Shown: positions 16,943 through 27,399, numbered from the stretch's first letter. The stretch: DNA of 44,955 nt from Melioribacter roseus (GCA_020722085.1 DYLN01000014.1:1-44955); one strand, 5' to 3'. Numbers and translations are program-made. The notes: generated by a model not told the origin, from the sequence alone.

Positions 16943-19569
16943 ATGAAAAAATTAATCGTACTCTTTTCTTTATTTACTTTTTTATCGGGTGATATTTTTG
17001 CCCAGTTATGGGTATACCGTTCTACAAATTTATCCACCGCAGGTGAGCAAATCGAAAAAGTTGACAATAATAATTTTAGCTATGGTTTTTATGCAATAGG
17101 AAAAGGTACCGATACTACACATCAGGTAAATGTTTACAGAACATATTTTGAACTTAGCCTTAATTCAATTCCCACAAATGCAACTATTGATACTGTTGTT
17201 GTAAATTATTTTAATGGCGGAAGCGGTTATACTCTTAAACTCACACAAGTTGCAACCGTCAGCCCGTCAGACCTTGCAGCAAATTGGGCGGCAATTGGTA
17301 ATGGAAATTCACTCCTACAGGCTTAGCTTATAATGGTCTTAGTTTTCAGTCTAATCCAATTAAAACTGCTATTCAAAATTCACGCGCCGGTAGAAAAATT
17401 ATAATTGGTGCTTTGTCTGAAAGTGAGGGTACAAGAGGTTCTCAATCAAGCATGACTTTAAACCTTGATGTTTATTACAAATACCCTGCTGCACAGCTAA
17501 GTATTATAGTGCGCAATGACTTACACGGTAAAGACGGCGGGAATGTAGGTGTTGGTATTTATCCTGCTGCTGCGACTTCACACCCAAGTCCTTACACAGT
17601 ACCAAATGTTTATGAAACTCAACGGCTTAATCTTGCTGCTTATGACAACCAAACTGTTAACGGTAAGGTTTGGTTTTTTAATGATACTGAGTATCCTGAT
17701 CCGAATAGACAAAGTAAGTGGCAGAGAGTTAAACTTGATTTGCATACTTTCCTTAGTGAAAACGCGTTATTTACAACAAACTCGCTAACTACCGATGATA
17801 ACGGAGCTTCTTTTACGGCTTACTTAGAAACAACATCATTTACAACAAGCGGCACACTTTCAGAAAATGAAACCTGGTAGGTGGATGTTACCTTAACCGG
17901 CAATGTTACAGTACCTTCCGGTATTACTTTAACAGTAACGCCGGGCGTTAATATTAATTTCAATGGTTACGGTATCTTGCTTGACGGCGGCACTGTAAAC
18001 TTTGAAGGCGGTGACCCAAACTGTGTTTACCTAAAACGAAGCGGTACGTTAAACGGCTACTTCGGTGCTATTCAACCGGCAATTAATTATGCTGGCTCCG
18101 GTCAAACAGTGGAACTACAGGCAAGAACTTACAATGAAAGTCCAAGCTTTAGCAGCAAGTCTAATGTCACTCTTTTAGGTCAAGGAGAAGGAAGTACTAC
18201 GTTAAATGGAGGAATCTCTGTCATAAATTCGAGTTACATAACGGTTTCAAACCTAACAATGAGTGGGGCATTGAGTCTGAACAACAATGATCATACATGG
18301 TTCTCTAATGCAACTGTGACTGGCAGTACACTTGCCAACGATTATGGCGGTACGGTGAACGAGCTATACCGTGTTACCGCAAGCAACATAGGTGCATCTT
18401 TTGGTCTTAATGCTTACGGTGGTACAGGAGATTTGATTGAATCTTCTATCTCCAATGGTGACTGTGCAGTTTATCTTTCAAATGATGCATCTTACAATAT
18501 AGGTACAAACAACACTTTTTGTAGTAATGGGGCAGATATCGATGCAGAGAATGGCGCTTACGCTTATGCAATAAGCAACACTTACAGCCGTTCTCCATAT
18601 CCAGTTTATGGCAATGTGTTTTAACCGGAGTCAATGATGTCTGTGGAATGGGAAAGTTATCAATAACCGAAAGAACAGTAGAATCAAACCCAATCGATTC
18701 AAAACCTCTCAAAGACGCAGATGAAAAATATCTTGCTCTGCTCAGAAAAATTAGTGAAGATACTAAAACCGCTAAATATGATAAGAATAAATATGCGAAT
18801 GATTTTGCGGATTTAATTGAAGATTATAAAAACATAGTCAACACGGAAAAGGAAAAGCAGATTGTTAAAGCAGCATTATCCAAACTGAATCATTTGTATA
18901 AGGGAAAAGAAGACAAAAATTCGTTCGATGATTACTTAACACAATTATCAAATAGAAAAGAGTATGAAGAAATTCTTCCATACGTACACCGCTACTTCAT
19001 CTGGGATTATGTAGATAAAAAAGACTATGAAAATTCAATAGCAATAGCCGATGATATTATTAAAGCAGCCACCAATGATGAAGACTTAACATGTGAAATG
19101 CTTTACGAAAAAGGATTGATTTACAAATATTATTTAGACAATAAAAACAAAGCGGAAGAAAACTTTACAGAAATAATTACAAAACATTCGCAGAGTATAT
19201 TAGCTGAATTGGCAGCAAAAGAAATGGGAGTAGAATTACAAAAATCAGAAAAGTATACCACAGCAATTGACAAACAAGAAGAAGGCTACGGCCTTTATAA
19301 TTACCCTAATCTCGACAGAGTTCGCCGAAGTCTGGCGACCGTTTAACCCCACAACTCAAATTAAGTTTACAATTCCAGAGGCTGCATTTGTCATATTAAA
19401 GGTTTACAACACACTTGGACAGGAAGTAGCAGTACTTGTTAATGAAAAGAAGGAAGCGGGAACTTACCAAGTTAGTTTCGATGCTTCTCACCTGGCAAGC
19501 GGAATATATTTGTATACTCTTACTTCTGGTAAAGTGACTATTTCGAAAAAAATGTTACTTGTTAAATAA
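16943..19569 (+). pseudogene. Broken secreted T9SS-cargo-like protein (beta-helix-like middle, helical region, type A C-terminal sorting domain)
   Basis: Four lesions: frameshift near 17315, in-frame TAG 17878-17880, frameshift near 18618-18624, 28-bp insertion 19311-19338. ORFs 16943-17326, 17413-17880, 17881-18624, 18648-19346 and 19267-19569 read as one protein when repaired. Confidence 0.85.
19311..19338. repeat. 28-bp palindromic insertion in the T9SS linker
   Basis: CTCGACAGAGTTCGCCGAAGTCTGGCGA; 19312-19338 folds as 10 of 12 pairs around a GCC loop. Removing it joins 'YPN' to 'PFNPTTQIKF' in frame. Confidence 0.85.
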
Positions 19570-19608
19570 GGACATTTGAAGCAGCAAAAATCTGTAAACA
19601 AATAATAA

Positions 19609-19647
19609 GGGATGCTATCTTTTTTGAAAGATGGCATCTCTTTTATT
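19609..19647 (+). terminator. Rho-independent-like terminator after the T9SS cargo pseudogene
   Basis: GGGATGCTATCTTTTTTGAAAGATGGCATCTCTTTTATTTT: stem with few mismatches followed by a T-rich tract. Confidence 0.65.
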
Positions 19648-19734
19648 TTCAAGGGAATTATGAGTAAACCAGTTTACCGTTTGATCTGATCGAAAGCATA
19701 CTGTTCTGTTTCTCACTTTTCGAGTTATCCTCAG

Positions 19735-19917
19735 AACAGGTTTAAATTTACTAATGAATTTCTGCAAATAGGCAGTCATGCTTCTTAAATTTTTAGAAGC
19801 TTTTGCAATTTGCTGAATACCGGAAGTCGATTCCAGAATAATGTTAGAAATCCAGTCTATACTTTTGCGTATCTGTTTGGAAGCGGAAGATTGTTCAATA
19901 GTTATTGCTATGATTAG
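19735..19917 (-). pseudogene. C-terminal remnant of a methyl-accepting chemotaxis protein
   Basis: Minus-strand translation '..IIAITIEQSSASKQIRKSIDWISNIILESTSGIQQIAKASKNLRSMTAYLQKFISKFK' is the MCP distal heptad/C-terminal pattern, with no upstream signalling domain. Confidence 0.75.
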
Positions 19918-20037
19918 TCCAACCCTCTATGAAATTGATAATTTCATTATAAAAGGACTTCGTGTCTAAGATGGGCTTGTATATAAAGGATTTTCTTATA
20001 TTTGCAGAAATTTTTTAACAATCTACGGTGAGATAAA

Positions 20038-20784
20038 ATGCATAAAGTAGTTTTATTGAGACACGGAGAAAGCGAATGGAATAAGTTGAATTTATTTACG
20101 GGTTGGACAGACGTTGACCTTTCGGAAAAGGGGATCCAAGAGGCTCATCAAGCCGGTAAAACTCTGTTTTCGGAAAAATTTAAGTTCGATATCGCATTTA
20201 CATCTGTTCTTAAAAGAGCAATTAGGACACTTGATATAGTTTTGAGTGAAATGGATTTGATGTGGATTCCTGTTGTCAAATCATGGCGGTTAAATGAAAG
20301 AATGTATGGAGCGCTGCAAGGTTTAAATAAAGCCGAGACCGCAGAAAAATACGGGAAGGAAAAAGTATTATTGTGGAGAAGAAGTTATGATGTTCCGCCG
20401 CCGGCTCTTGATGAAAATGATGAAAGATATCCCGGTAACGATCCCCGCTACGCTAAATTGGATAAAAAAGAAATACCTCTAACGGAAAGTTTGAAACTGA
20501 CTGTGGATAGATTCTTACCTTACTGGCATGATACTATTGCGCCGGCAATCAAAGAAGGGGAAAAAGTAATTATAGTAGCTCACGGTAATAGTCTAAGAGC
20601 CTTGGTAAAATATCTCGATAATGTTTCCGACCAGGAAATTGTGGAGCTAAATATTCCAACGGGAATACCGCTGGTTTATGAACTTGATGATAATTTAAAG
20701 CCGTTAAAACATTATTATCTGGGAGATCAAGCCGCTATCGAAGCAGCGATTAATTCGGTAGCAAAACAGACAGAAAAGAAATAG
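20038..20784 (+). CDS. gpmA: 2,3-bisphosphoglycerate-dependent phosphoglycerate mutase
   Basis: '[29 protein letters not shown]...[11 protein letters not shown]...[25 protein letters not shown]...[10 protein letters not shown]'. Confidence 0.96.
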   Translation: MHKVVLLRHGESEWNKLNLFTGWTDVDLSEKGIQEAHQAGKTLFSEKFKFDIAFTSVLKRAIRTLDIVLSEMDLMWIPVVKSWRLNERMYGALQGLNKAETAEKYGKEKVLLWRRSYDVPPPALDENDERYPGNDPRYAKLDKKEIPLTESLKLTVDRFLPYWHDTIAPAIKEGEKVIIVAHGNSLRALVKYLDNVSDQEIVELNIPTGIPLVYELDDNLKPLKHYYLGDQAAIEAAINSVAKQTEKK

Positions 20785-20910
20785 AAACCTTCCCAATATT
20801 TATTATTAAAATTTCATTGCATAGAAAGACAAGAAGAATTATTATTGTATTAAGAATAGGAGAAAGAATATAGTATTTGATACTACAACCAAACCAAAGG
20901 AATTTTTGTT

Positions 20911-21942
20911 ATGAAAAAGTTATGCATGTCAGTATTCTTTCTTCTTTTATCTTTTGCCACACTTCGTTCTCAAACAGTAATTGGAAAATATGCGGGAGAA
21001 TTTTTAGCAATTGGTGTCGGCGGAAGAGCTTTGGGAATGGGAAGTGCACAGACCGCCCTTGTTAATGACGTCACAGCAGGTTACTGGAATCCCGCCGGAT
21101 TGGCTAGAATTAATTACCCTCAAATCTCTTTGATGCACGAAGAACATTTCGGAAGCCTTGTAAATTACAATTACGGAGCTGTCGCAATTCCCTATGGAGC
21201 GGATATGAGTTTCGGAGTCAGCCTGATGCGGTTAAGCATTGACGGAATTCCCGATACTAGGAATGCTCTTTATGATGCAAACGGTGACGGCATCCTTGAT
21301 ATTCATAACGACATGCTTGACTATTCAAAAATAACCGAATTCAGCAATACAGACTGGGCGCTTTATTTTACTTTTGCAAAACGTGCTTCAGAAAATATTT
21401 ACTGGGGCGCAAATGTAAAGTTAATTAAAAGAGAACTTGCCGAATATAGTGCTACCGGAATCGGTTTTGATGTTGGCGCAGTTTACAATCTCGGGGATAA
21501 TTTAATGCTCGGCGCAAATGTTCAGGATATTACCACTACCTTGGTTGCGTGGAACACAGGAAGAAATGAACTGATTTCACCAACCGCAAAATTAGGTGCC
21601 GCTTATGTTGTTGAAATCTTAGGCGGAAAAGTAACTCCCGCGCTTGATGTAGATATGCGTTTTGAAAACAGACAGTTTGCATCCACTTTTAATTTGGGTC
21701 CGGTCAGCTTTGATGTTCACGGCGGCTTTGAATATAATTTTAAAAATGTATTAGCCGTGCGTGCCGGTTATAATGACGTAAAAGAATTCACAATTGGTGC
21801 CGGGTTATATTTGCCGAAAATCACTATTGACTATTCATTCGCAAGGTTCAGTCAATCCGAAGCTGACAGGCTGCCGGATTCTCACAGAATTTCTTTGATG
21901 CTTACTCTCGATGAGCCAAAATTTTTGAGAAGCAGTCAATAA
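20911..21942 (+). CDS. PorV/PorQ family outer-membrane protein
   Basis: 'IGKYAGEFLAIGVGGRALGMGSAQTALVNDVTAGYWNPAGLARINYPQISLMHEEHFGSLVNYNYGAVAIPYG'. Confidence 0.88.
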   Translation: MKKLCMSVFFLLLSFATLRSQTVIGKYAGEFLAIGVGGRALGMGSAQTALVNDVTAGYWNPAGLARINYPQISLMHEEHFGSLVNYNYGAVAIPYGADMSFGVSLMRLSIDGIPDTRNALYDANGDGILDIHNDMLDYSKITEFSNTDWALYFTFAKRASENIYWGANVKLIKRELAEYSATGIGFDVGAVYNLGDNLMLGANVQDITTTLVAWNTGRNELISPTAKLGAAYVVEILGGKVTPALDVDMRFENRQFASTFNLGPVSFDVHGGFEYNFKNVLAVRAGYNDVKEFTIGAGLYLPKITIDYSFARFSQSEADRLPDSHRISLMLTLDEPKFLRSSQ

Positions 21943-21975
21943 AATTTTCTTTCAATCTGGTTCTTACATCTTTTA

Positions 21976-22650
21976 ATGTTTTGGAAATTGAATAAATTTA
22001 AAAAGGAGGGTAACCAGAAAGTAACTTTCACCACTACCCCTCGTTCCGAAACCCTGTTTGGAAGCGAAACTGGTTGTTTTTTTGTTAGCCTCGTTGGGAT
22101 GGGCATTTTTTTAATTCTTCTTTCCGCATGTGCTTCATCAACTTCAACTTCTATCTATAATTTTGATTACCCGCTCACAAACCAAACAGTACAATCGCAA
22201 TACATGGATTTATCTGTAAACGTTCCTCTGAATTGGTTTGCAGTTGAAGATAATGAATGTGACTGTATTGATCTTCTGCTTATTAATAAAGAGCGAAACA
22301 CATCTATAAAATTCATCCCAATCAATATAGATTCTACGGCAGCCGGAATGAATGAAAAATTAACTTTGAAAGATGTGCTGGGAATAAGCAAAAAATTTAG
22401 GCAAGCTGCACTTGGAAATAAGTTTCATCTAATAGGCGATGATGAATTTTTTGAAGTCAATTCTTTTAGTGCCGCCTCTTACAAGTACGCAGATGAAAAT
22501 GGAATAATAAAAAGAATTGTGGTATTCCTTTGCAGCGGAAAATATTTTGAATCAATTGCAGGTTATTTGACTAAAGAATCCAATTCATCCGAAGAAGCTC
22601 TTAAAGAACTTTTCAGAATACAAAACTCTGTATTGAATTCCGTAAAATAA
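21976..22650 (+). CDS. Hypothetical lipoprotein (start uncertain, possibly 22099)
   Basis: 'MGIFLILLSACASSTS' lipobox-like from ATG 22099. The upstream N-terminal extension overlaps a palindromic DNA element. Confidence 0.6.
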   Translation: MFWKLNKFKKEGNQKVTFTTTPRSETLFGSETGCFFVSLVGMGIFLILLSACASSTSTSIYNFDYPLTNQTVQSQYMDLSVNVPLNWFAVEDNECDCIDLLLINKERNTSIKFIPINIDSTAAGMNEKLTLKDVLGISKKFRQAALGNKFHLIGDDEFFEVNSFSAASYKYADENGIIKRIVVFLCSGKYFESIAGYLTKESNSSEEALKELFRIQNSVLNSVK

Positions 22651-22950
22651 ATTTTCACTGCGGCAACTTTTAGGCTGTTAAATCATCTTTATAATTAAAG
22701 TCTGGATAACATAAAAAATAAGAACAGTATTCAATTTTTACTTTTTAAGTCAGTGCGCAATGAAATTTACGGCTATTTTAGAGCAAGAAATATTAGAATG
22801 GATCGGTTTAATATGGAAGATGCCGATGAACTGGAAATTCCTTCAACAGTTGTATTTCACGAAGAAATCGAAAACATAGAAAAAATATTACCCACGAAGT
22901 AATAAGTTGTTAGTTGAATTCCGAAAAAAGATTGCATTTTTGCACTCTTT

Positions 22951-24771
22951 TCAATACCCCGTAAGACTGTATTTAATTCCAGCGGTGATCCATCTGCCTG
23001 GCAAAACCACTCTGGGAAAATCTTTATGTAATTTATTAAAAAGATTTGTTGCACGTAAAAAAAGAGCAAAGTCTTTAAGGTGAGTGCTGATTTGTGTGTC
23101 AACCGTAAACTGTGATTCAAAATTCACTCTACTTCTTAGAATAAATGACCAGTTTTGTTTTAATCCGAAAGGTAACTTGTTGTCAACGTTGAGGATTAGC
23201 TGATGGCGTAAATTATCGAGAAGGTATTTGGATTCGTAGACGCCAGTGCTTCTTTCAACAGAAAGGTAAGTGTAATTTATTTTAAGTTTTGTAAAAGGAA
23301 GCAAGTAAAGAAGTTCTTGCGGAAAAAGTGTTAAACTGAATTCCGAGCCGATGGTTTTGACATTTGTTACATTTTCAACCCTCCATGGTTCAGAAGCAGA
23401 AGCACGAGCCCAATCGATAATATTTTTTCCGTCTTTGTAGAAAATACTTATATTGCTTTCAAAGAATGTCCTGCTGATGTTGAAACCGGTTTCATAATTG
23501 GTTGTTGTTTCATAAGTAAGATTAGGATTTCCAAGATTAGCCGGACCAACGTAATATAAGTCCGTATAAGTCGGAATTCGAAATGCTTTTCCGTAAGAAA
23601 CAAAAATTTTCGTATCCTTTGAAATTTTGTAAGCAGCGTCAAAACCGGGCCAAAATTTCCATCCTGTATTGGAATAATTATAGGCAAAGAAGCCGAGTGA
23701 AACTGAGAGAAAGTCTATCGGTTCAAAAAATTGTTCCCCGAATATGCCGCTTTTTAACCGCGAATGACTGCCCAAGTTTCTACTATTTATTTCTTCCTTA
23801 TTTATTTCACCTCCCAAAGTTGTAGTACCGAAATTTGTTTTTATTGACGATTGTAGTTCACCGCCGTACGAGTATGTTTTATGAATGTTGTGATAAAAAT
23901 CAGGGCGTGAGTAATCAAGAATATAATTGTCGTCGTTCCTTCGCCAGAAAATTTTGGGCGATACAATGAATTTATCTTTTCCGAATCCGGCTGCAACATT
24001 TAACATTTTTGTTGTTGTGTGTTCCCATTGGTTGGGAAAAAGGTCGGAATAGTAATTATTAGCGCCGAATTTTTTGTCGATATAACCGAAAAAAATATTG
24101 ACAGTATGTTCGGTTAATGAAACGTTCTGGCTCAATGAAAAGGTAGTGATATCAAAATTTGTGTTATGCCTGTATCCATCCGATTTCTTTTTCGAAAAAG
24201 AAAAATTATTGCCGAAGATTCCCACGGGATACGAAGAGGTAAAAGCGAGATTGTACAAATTATGTTCTCCTGCTAATAAAGATAATTGAAGAGAAGATCC
24301 CTTCTCTTTTCTTGTAATTATATTTACAGCTCCGCCGAAAGCATTGGGTCCAAACACCCTTGAGCCTTGCCCTTTCAAAATTTCTATTCGTTCAATATTA
24401 TCCGGTATTAGTGGTAGATTTAAATTGTGGTGCCCCGTCTGCGGGTCGCTGATTTTAACCCCGTCGATCATTATTAAAGTTTCTTCGAATGTTCCTCCTC
24501 GTATTCCGGCATCAGCCTGAACGCCTTCGGTGCCGCGTGTTTTCAAATCCAGTGCATTAACGTACTTCAATAAATCCTGAATATTATCTGCAGGGAGCGA
24601 CTGAATATCTGTTGAATCTAAAACAGTTACAGTTCGTGCGAGATCGGAAAACAAAACAGGTATTCTTTCTGCGGTAACAACAATTTCGTTAAGTTTATAT
24701 TCTTTCTCTTGAGCATAAATTGGAAGAATAGATAAACAAAATAATAGAAAAAGATATACTGATTTACTCAT
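22951..24771 (-). CDS. TonB-dependent receptor (BtuB-like)
   Basis: 'YKLNEIVVTAERIPVLFSDLARTVTVLDSTDIQSLPADNIQDLLKYVNALDLKTRGTEGVQADAGIRGGTFEETLIMIDGVKISDPQTGHHNLNLPLIPDNIERIEILKGQGSRVFGPNAFGGAVNIITR' plug domain and barrel. Confidence 0.95.
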   Translation of the reverse strand: MSKSVYLFLLFCLSILPIYAQEKEYKLNEIVVTAERIPVLFSDLARTVTVLDSTDIQSLPADNIQDLLKYVNALDLKTRGTEGVQADAGIRGGTFEETLIMIDGVKISDPQTGHHNLNLPLIPDNIERIEILKGQGSRVFGPNAFGGAVNIITRKEKGSSLQLSLLAGEHNLYNLAFTSSYPVGIFGNNFSFSKKKSDGYRHNTNFDITTFSLSQNVSLTEHTVNIFFGYIDKKFGANNYYSDLFPNQWEHTTTKMLNVAAGFGKDKFIVSPKIFWRRNDDNYILDYSRPDFYHNIHKTYSYGGELQSSIKTNFGTTTLGGEINKEEINSRNLGSHSRLKSGIFGEQFFEPIDFLSVSLGFFAYNYSNTGWKFWPGFDAAYKISKDTKIFVSYGKAFRIPTYTDLYYVGPANLGNPNLTYETTTNYETGFNISRTFFESNISIFYKDGKNIIDWARASASEPWRVENVTNVKTIGSEFSLTLFPQELLYLLPFTKLKINYTYLSVERSTGVYESKYLLDNLRHQLILNVDNKLPFGLKQNWSFILRSRVNFESQFTVDTQISTHLKDFALFLRATNLFNKLHKDFPRVVLPGRWITAGIKYSLTGY

Positions 24772-24838
24772 GGCTAATTTCCTTGCTTTTTGATAAAGGT
24801 TAAAGGAGTAAGTGCCGGCTCATTTACTCTGAGATGAA

Positions 24839-26194
24839 TTATAGACTGATAATATCACTATAAATTATAAATGCCATCAGTAAAAGAAGAATTACAAAAC
24901 CGGTATTTTGAATTGCAATTTTAACTCTAACGGGAAGTTCCTTTCTAAAAATTCCTTCTAAAAATATAATTACGAAATGCCCTCCGTCTAAAACCGGGAA
25001 AGGCAGGATATTTATTATGGCTAAGCTTAAACTCAGCATAGCCAGAAAGTAAAGAAAAGAAATTGCACCGGTATCTGCGGAGCGTGCAGCATACTGAGCA
25101 ATTTTAACCGGACCGCCGAAAGCCTGGTTAAATGCAATCTTTCCGGTAATCACGTTTTTCAGCATGCTTAGCGTTAGATAAGTGTATTGCCCTATGTTTT
25201 TTACAGCCTGAACCAATGAGCCTGCAGCCCCGTAAGTTTTGTATTCATAGTCGCCAGTGTAAGTGTTTGTTATTATTATACCGATTTTACCATCTGCACC
25301 AGGTCTAACAAATGTTTTTAACGTATCTTGACCGCGTAAATAGATTAAGGAAATATTTTCCCCTTTATGCGTAGAAATAACATCAACGACCTGCTGCTGG
25401 TCATTGACAGGGGTTCCGTTTATGAAAAGGAAAATATCACCCGATTTAATGCCTGCCGAATCCGCCGGTGAATTCTTTAAGACATCCTGAATTATAGGCT
25501 GCGTTGGATAAGGAAAAAGCAAGATCCCTTCGTGAGAGGATTCTGTAAGCAGCGATCTCGGTATATTTAATTCAACATTTTTTCCGTTCCTTTCAACAAT
25601 TACGGAAGCGTTTTTTGAAACGTTACTGACAAAAAGGTAGTTGAAAATGTCGTCCCAATTTTTGATTGGATTGTTATTTATCGAAAGAATTTTATCGTAA
25701 GATTGGAAGCCCGCTTTATCGGCAAAGCTATTATTAACGATTCTGCTTATTGTAGTTGATTTAAAAATTTGTTTCCCCTTGAAGAAATTTATACCCCAGA
25801 ATACGCCAAGGGTAAGAGTCAAATTCATCATTACACCGGCAGTAATTACAAACAATTTTTGAAAAGTTGGTTTCGATCTAAATTCATAAGGCTGAGGTTC
25901 TTTGTCGGCAAACTGTGTGTCGAAGCTTTCATCGACCATGCCGGCGATTTTTACATAGCCGCCTAAGGGGAGCAGACTTAATCTGTAATCTGTGTTTCCC
26001 TGAGTGTCAAAATCTTTAGGCAAATCGCCGAAAGTAAAGCCGGTTAATTTATTCCATCCGAATAATCTTTTACCGAAGCCGATTGCAAACACATCAACTC
26101 TCATCTTCGAGATTTTTGCGGCTGCAAAATGTCCGAATTCATGTACAAATACTAAAACACCAATTGTAATTATAAAATAGATAATATATTCCAT
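24839..26194 (-). CDS. rseP: RIP metalloprotease RseP (site-2 protease)
   Basis: 'VFVHEFGHFAAAKISKMRVDVFAIGFG', PDZ-like segments, 'NILPFPVLDGGHFVI'. Confidence 0.95.
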   Translation of the reverse strand: MEYIIYFIITIGVLVFVHEFGHFAAAKISKMRVDVFAIGFGKRLFGWNKLTGFTFGDLPKDFDTQGNTDYRLSLLPLGGYVKIAGMVDESFDTQFADKEPQPYEFRSKPTFQKLFVITAGVMMNLTLTLGVFWGINFFKGKQIFKSTTISRIVNNSFADKAGFQSYDKILSINNNPIKNWDDIFNYLFVSNVSKNASVIVERNGKNVELNIPRSLLTESSHEGILLFPYPTQPIIQDVLKNSPADSAGIKSGDIFLFINGTPVNDQQQVVDVISTHKGENISLIYLRGQDTLKTFVRPGADGKIGIIITNTYTGDYEYKTYGAAGSLVQAVKNIGQYTYLTLSMLKNVITGKIAFNQAFGGPVKIAQYAARSADTGAISFLYFLAMLSLSLAIINILPFPVLDGGHFVIIFLEGIFRKELPVRVKIAIQNTGFVILLLLMAFIIYSDIISL

Positions 26195-26207
26195 TAAGAA
26201 TTTCCTG

Positions 26208-27353
26208 TTAGTTGTATTTATTTAATAAATATTTTCTTGTTTTAATATCGCTTTCAAAAATTGTTTCAATGTCGGTCGATTTTTTACTCTCAATTTTCTC
26301 TAGTGCATCCTTAATCAATAATGGAATTTGTAAAAATTTAATTTTGCCCAAAAGGAAGTTATTTACCGCAATTTCATTAGCTGCATTCATGATGCAAGGT
26401 TTTGTTCCTCCCTCATCAATTGCATCATAGGCTAATTTTAGGCACTCAAATTTATTAAAATCCGGTTCGAAAAACGTCAGTTCCTTAATTTTTTTAAAAT
26501 CTGTATTAATTTGATTAAAAACAAACCTTTCCGGGTAACTAAAAGCATATAAAATTGGAAGTTTCATGTCCGGTTTACTTAGCTGGGCTTTTATTGAGCC
26601 GTCAATAAACTCAACCATTGAATGAATTATTGACTGGGGGTGAATAAGCACCTCAATATTTTTTCGGTGTAAATTAAAGAGCCAATGAGCCTCAATAACT
26701 TCGAGACCTTTGTTCATCATTGTTGCCGAATCAATCGTAATTTTGTTTCCCATTTTCCAGTTGGGATGTTTAAGTGCTTCTTCAACAGTGACCGAAATTA
26801 ATTCGTTTATTTTTTTATTTAGGAATGGTCCACCGGAAGCCGTAAGGATTAATTTCTTTACATAATTTTCTTTTTCTCCGCTCAGACACTGAAAAACTGC
26901 ACTGTGCTCGGAATCTACTGGTATTAATTGTGAATTATATTTTTTGCAAAGGTCGATTATCAGCTCACCGGCGGCAACTAATGTTTCTTTGTTTGCAAGT
27001 GCAATTCTTTTCCCTTTTTTAATTGCTTCAATTGTTGGAGCTAAACCGGCAAAACCGACAAGCGATGAAAGGAAAATATCATAGTCCGCCGATGCACTTA
27101 ATTCTAATAGTCCCGACTCGCCCTCGAGAATTTTACATTTATTTCCGATTCTTTTTCTCAGTTCTTTAGCTTTTGCCTCATCTTTAACGCAGACTGCTTC
27201 CGGCTTAAATTCATCAATTTGTTTTTCGATCAGGTCGATATTTTTGTTTACGGAAAGAGCAGCCACTTTGAACTTATCCTTAAACTCACGAATCACTTCA
27301 AGAGCATTTCTTCCGATAGAGCCTGACGAGCCGAGTATTAAAATTTTTTTCAT
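26208..27353 (-). CDS. dxr: 1-deoxy-D-xylulose-5-phosphate reductoisomerase
   Basis: 'ILGSSGSIGRNALEVI', 'ALANKETLVAAGELI', 'PVDSEHSAVFQCL', 'LTASGGPF', 'HPNWKMGNKITIDSATMMNKGLEVIEAHWLF'. Confidence 0.97.
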   Translation of the reverse strand: MKKILILGSSGSIGRNALEVIREFKDKFKVAALSVNKNIDLIEKQIDEFKPEAVCVKDEAKAKELRKRIGNKCKILEGESGLLELSASADYDIFLSSLVGFAGLAPTIEAIKKGKRIALANKETLVAAGELIIDLCKKYNSQLIPVDSEHSAVFQCLSGEKENYVKKLILTASGGPFLNKKINELISVTVEEALKHPNWKMGNKITIDSATMMNKGLEVIEAHWLFNLHRKNIEVLIHPQSIIHSMVEFIDGSIKAQLSKPDMKLPILYAFSYPERFVFNQINTDFKKIKELTFFEPDFNKFECLKLAYDAIDEGGTKPCIMNAANEIAVNNFLLGKIKFLQIPLLIKDALEKIESKKSTDIETIFESDIKTRKYLLNKYN

Positions 27354-27399
27354 AAAATATTTTGTGAATTATTCCATACAAAAATTCGAACATAATTAA

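Noticed and set aside
17549-17788. Alternative-frame ORF within the T9SS cargo pseudogene
   Set aside because: Leu/Ile-rich out-of-frame translation. The overlapping frame has coherent cargo-like sequence.
18446-18712. Minus-strand 88-aa His/Cys-rich ORF
   Set aside because: Antisense to the cargo pseudogene; the composition is typical of a shadow frame.
24772-24838. Possible cobalamin riboswitch upstream of the BtuB-like receptor
   Set aside because: The gap is only ~67 bp and shows no recognisable B12-box; too short.
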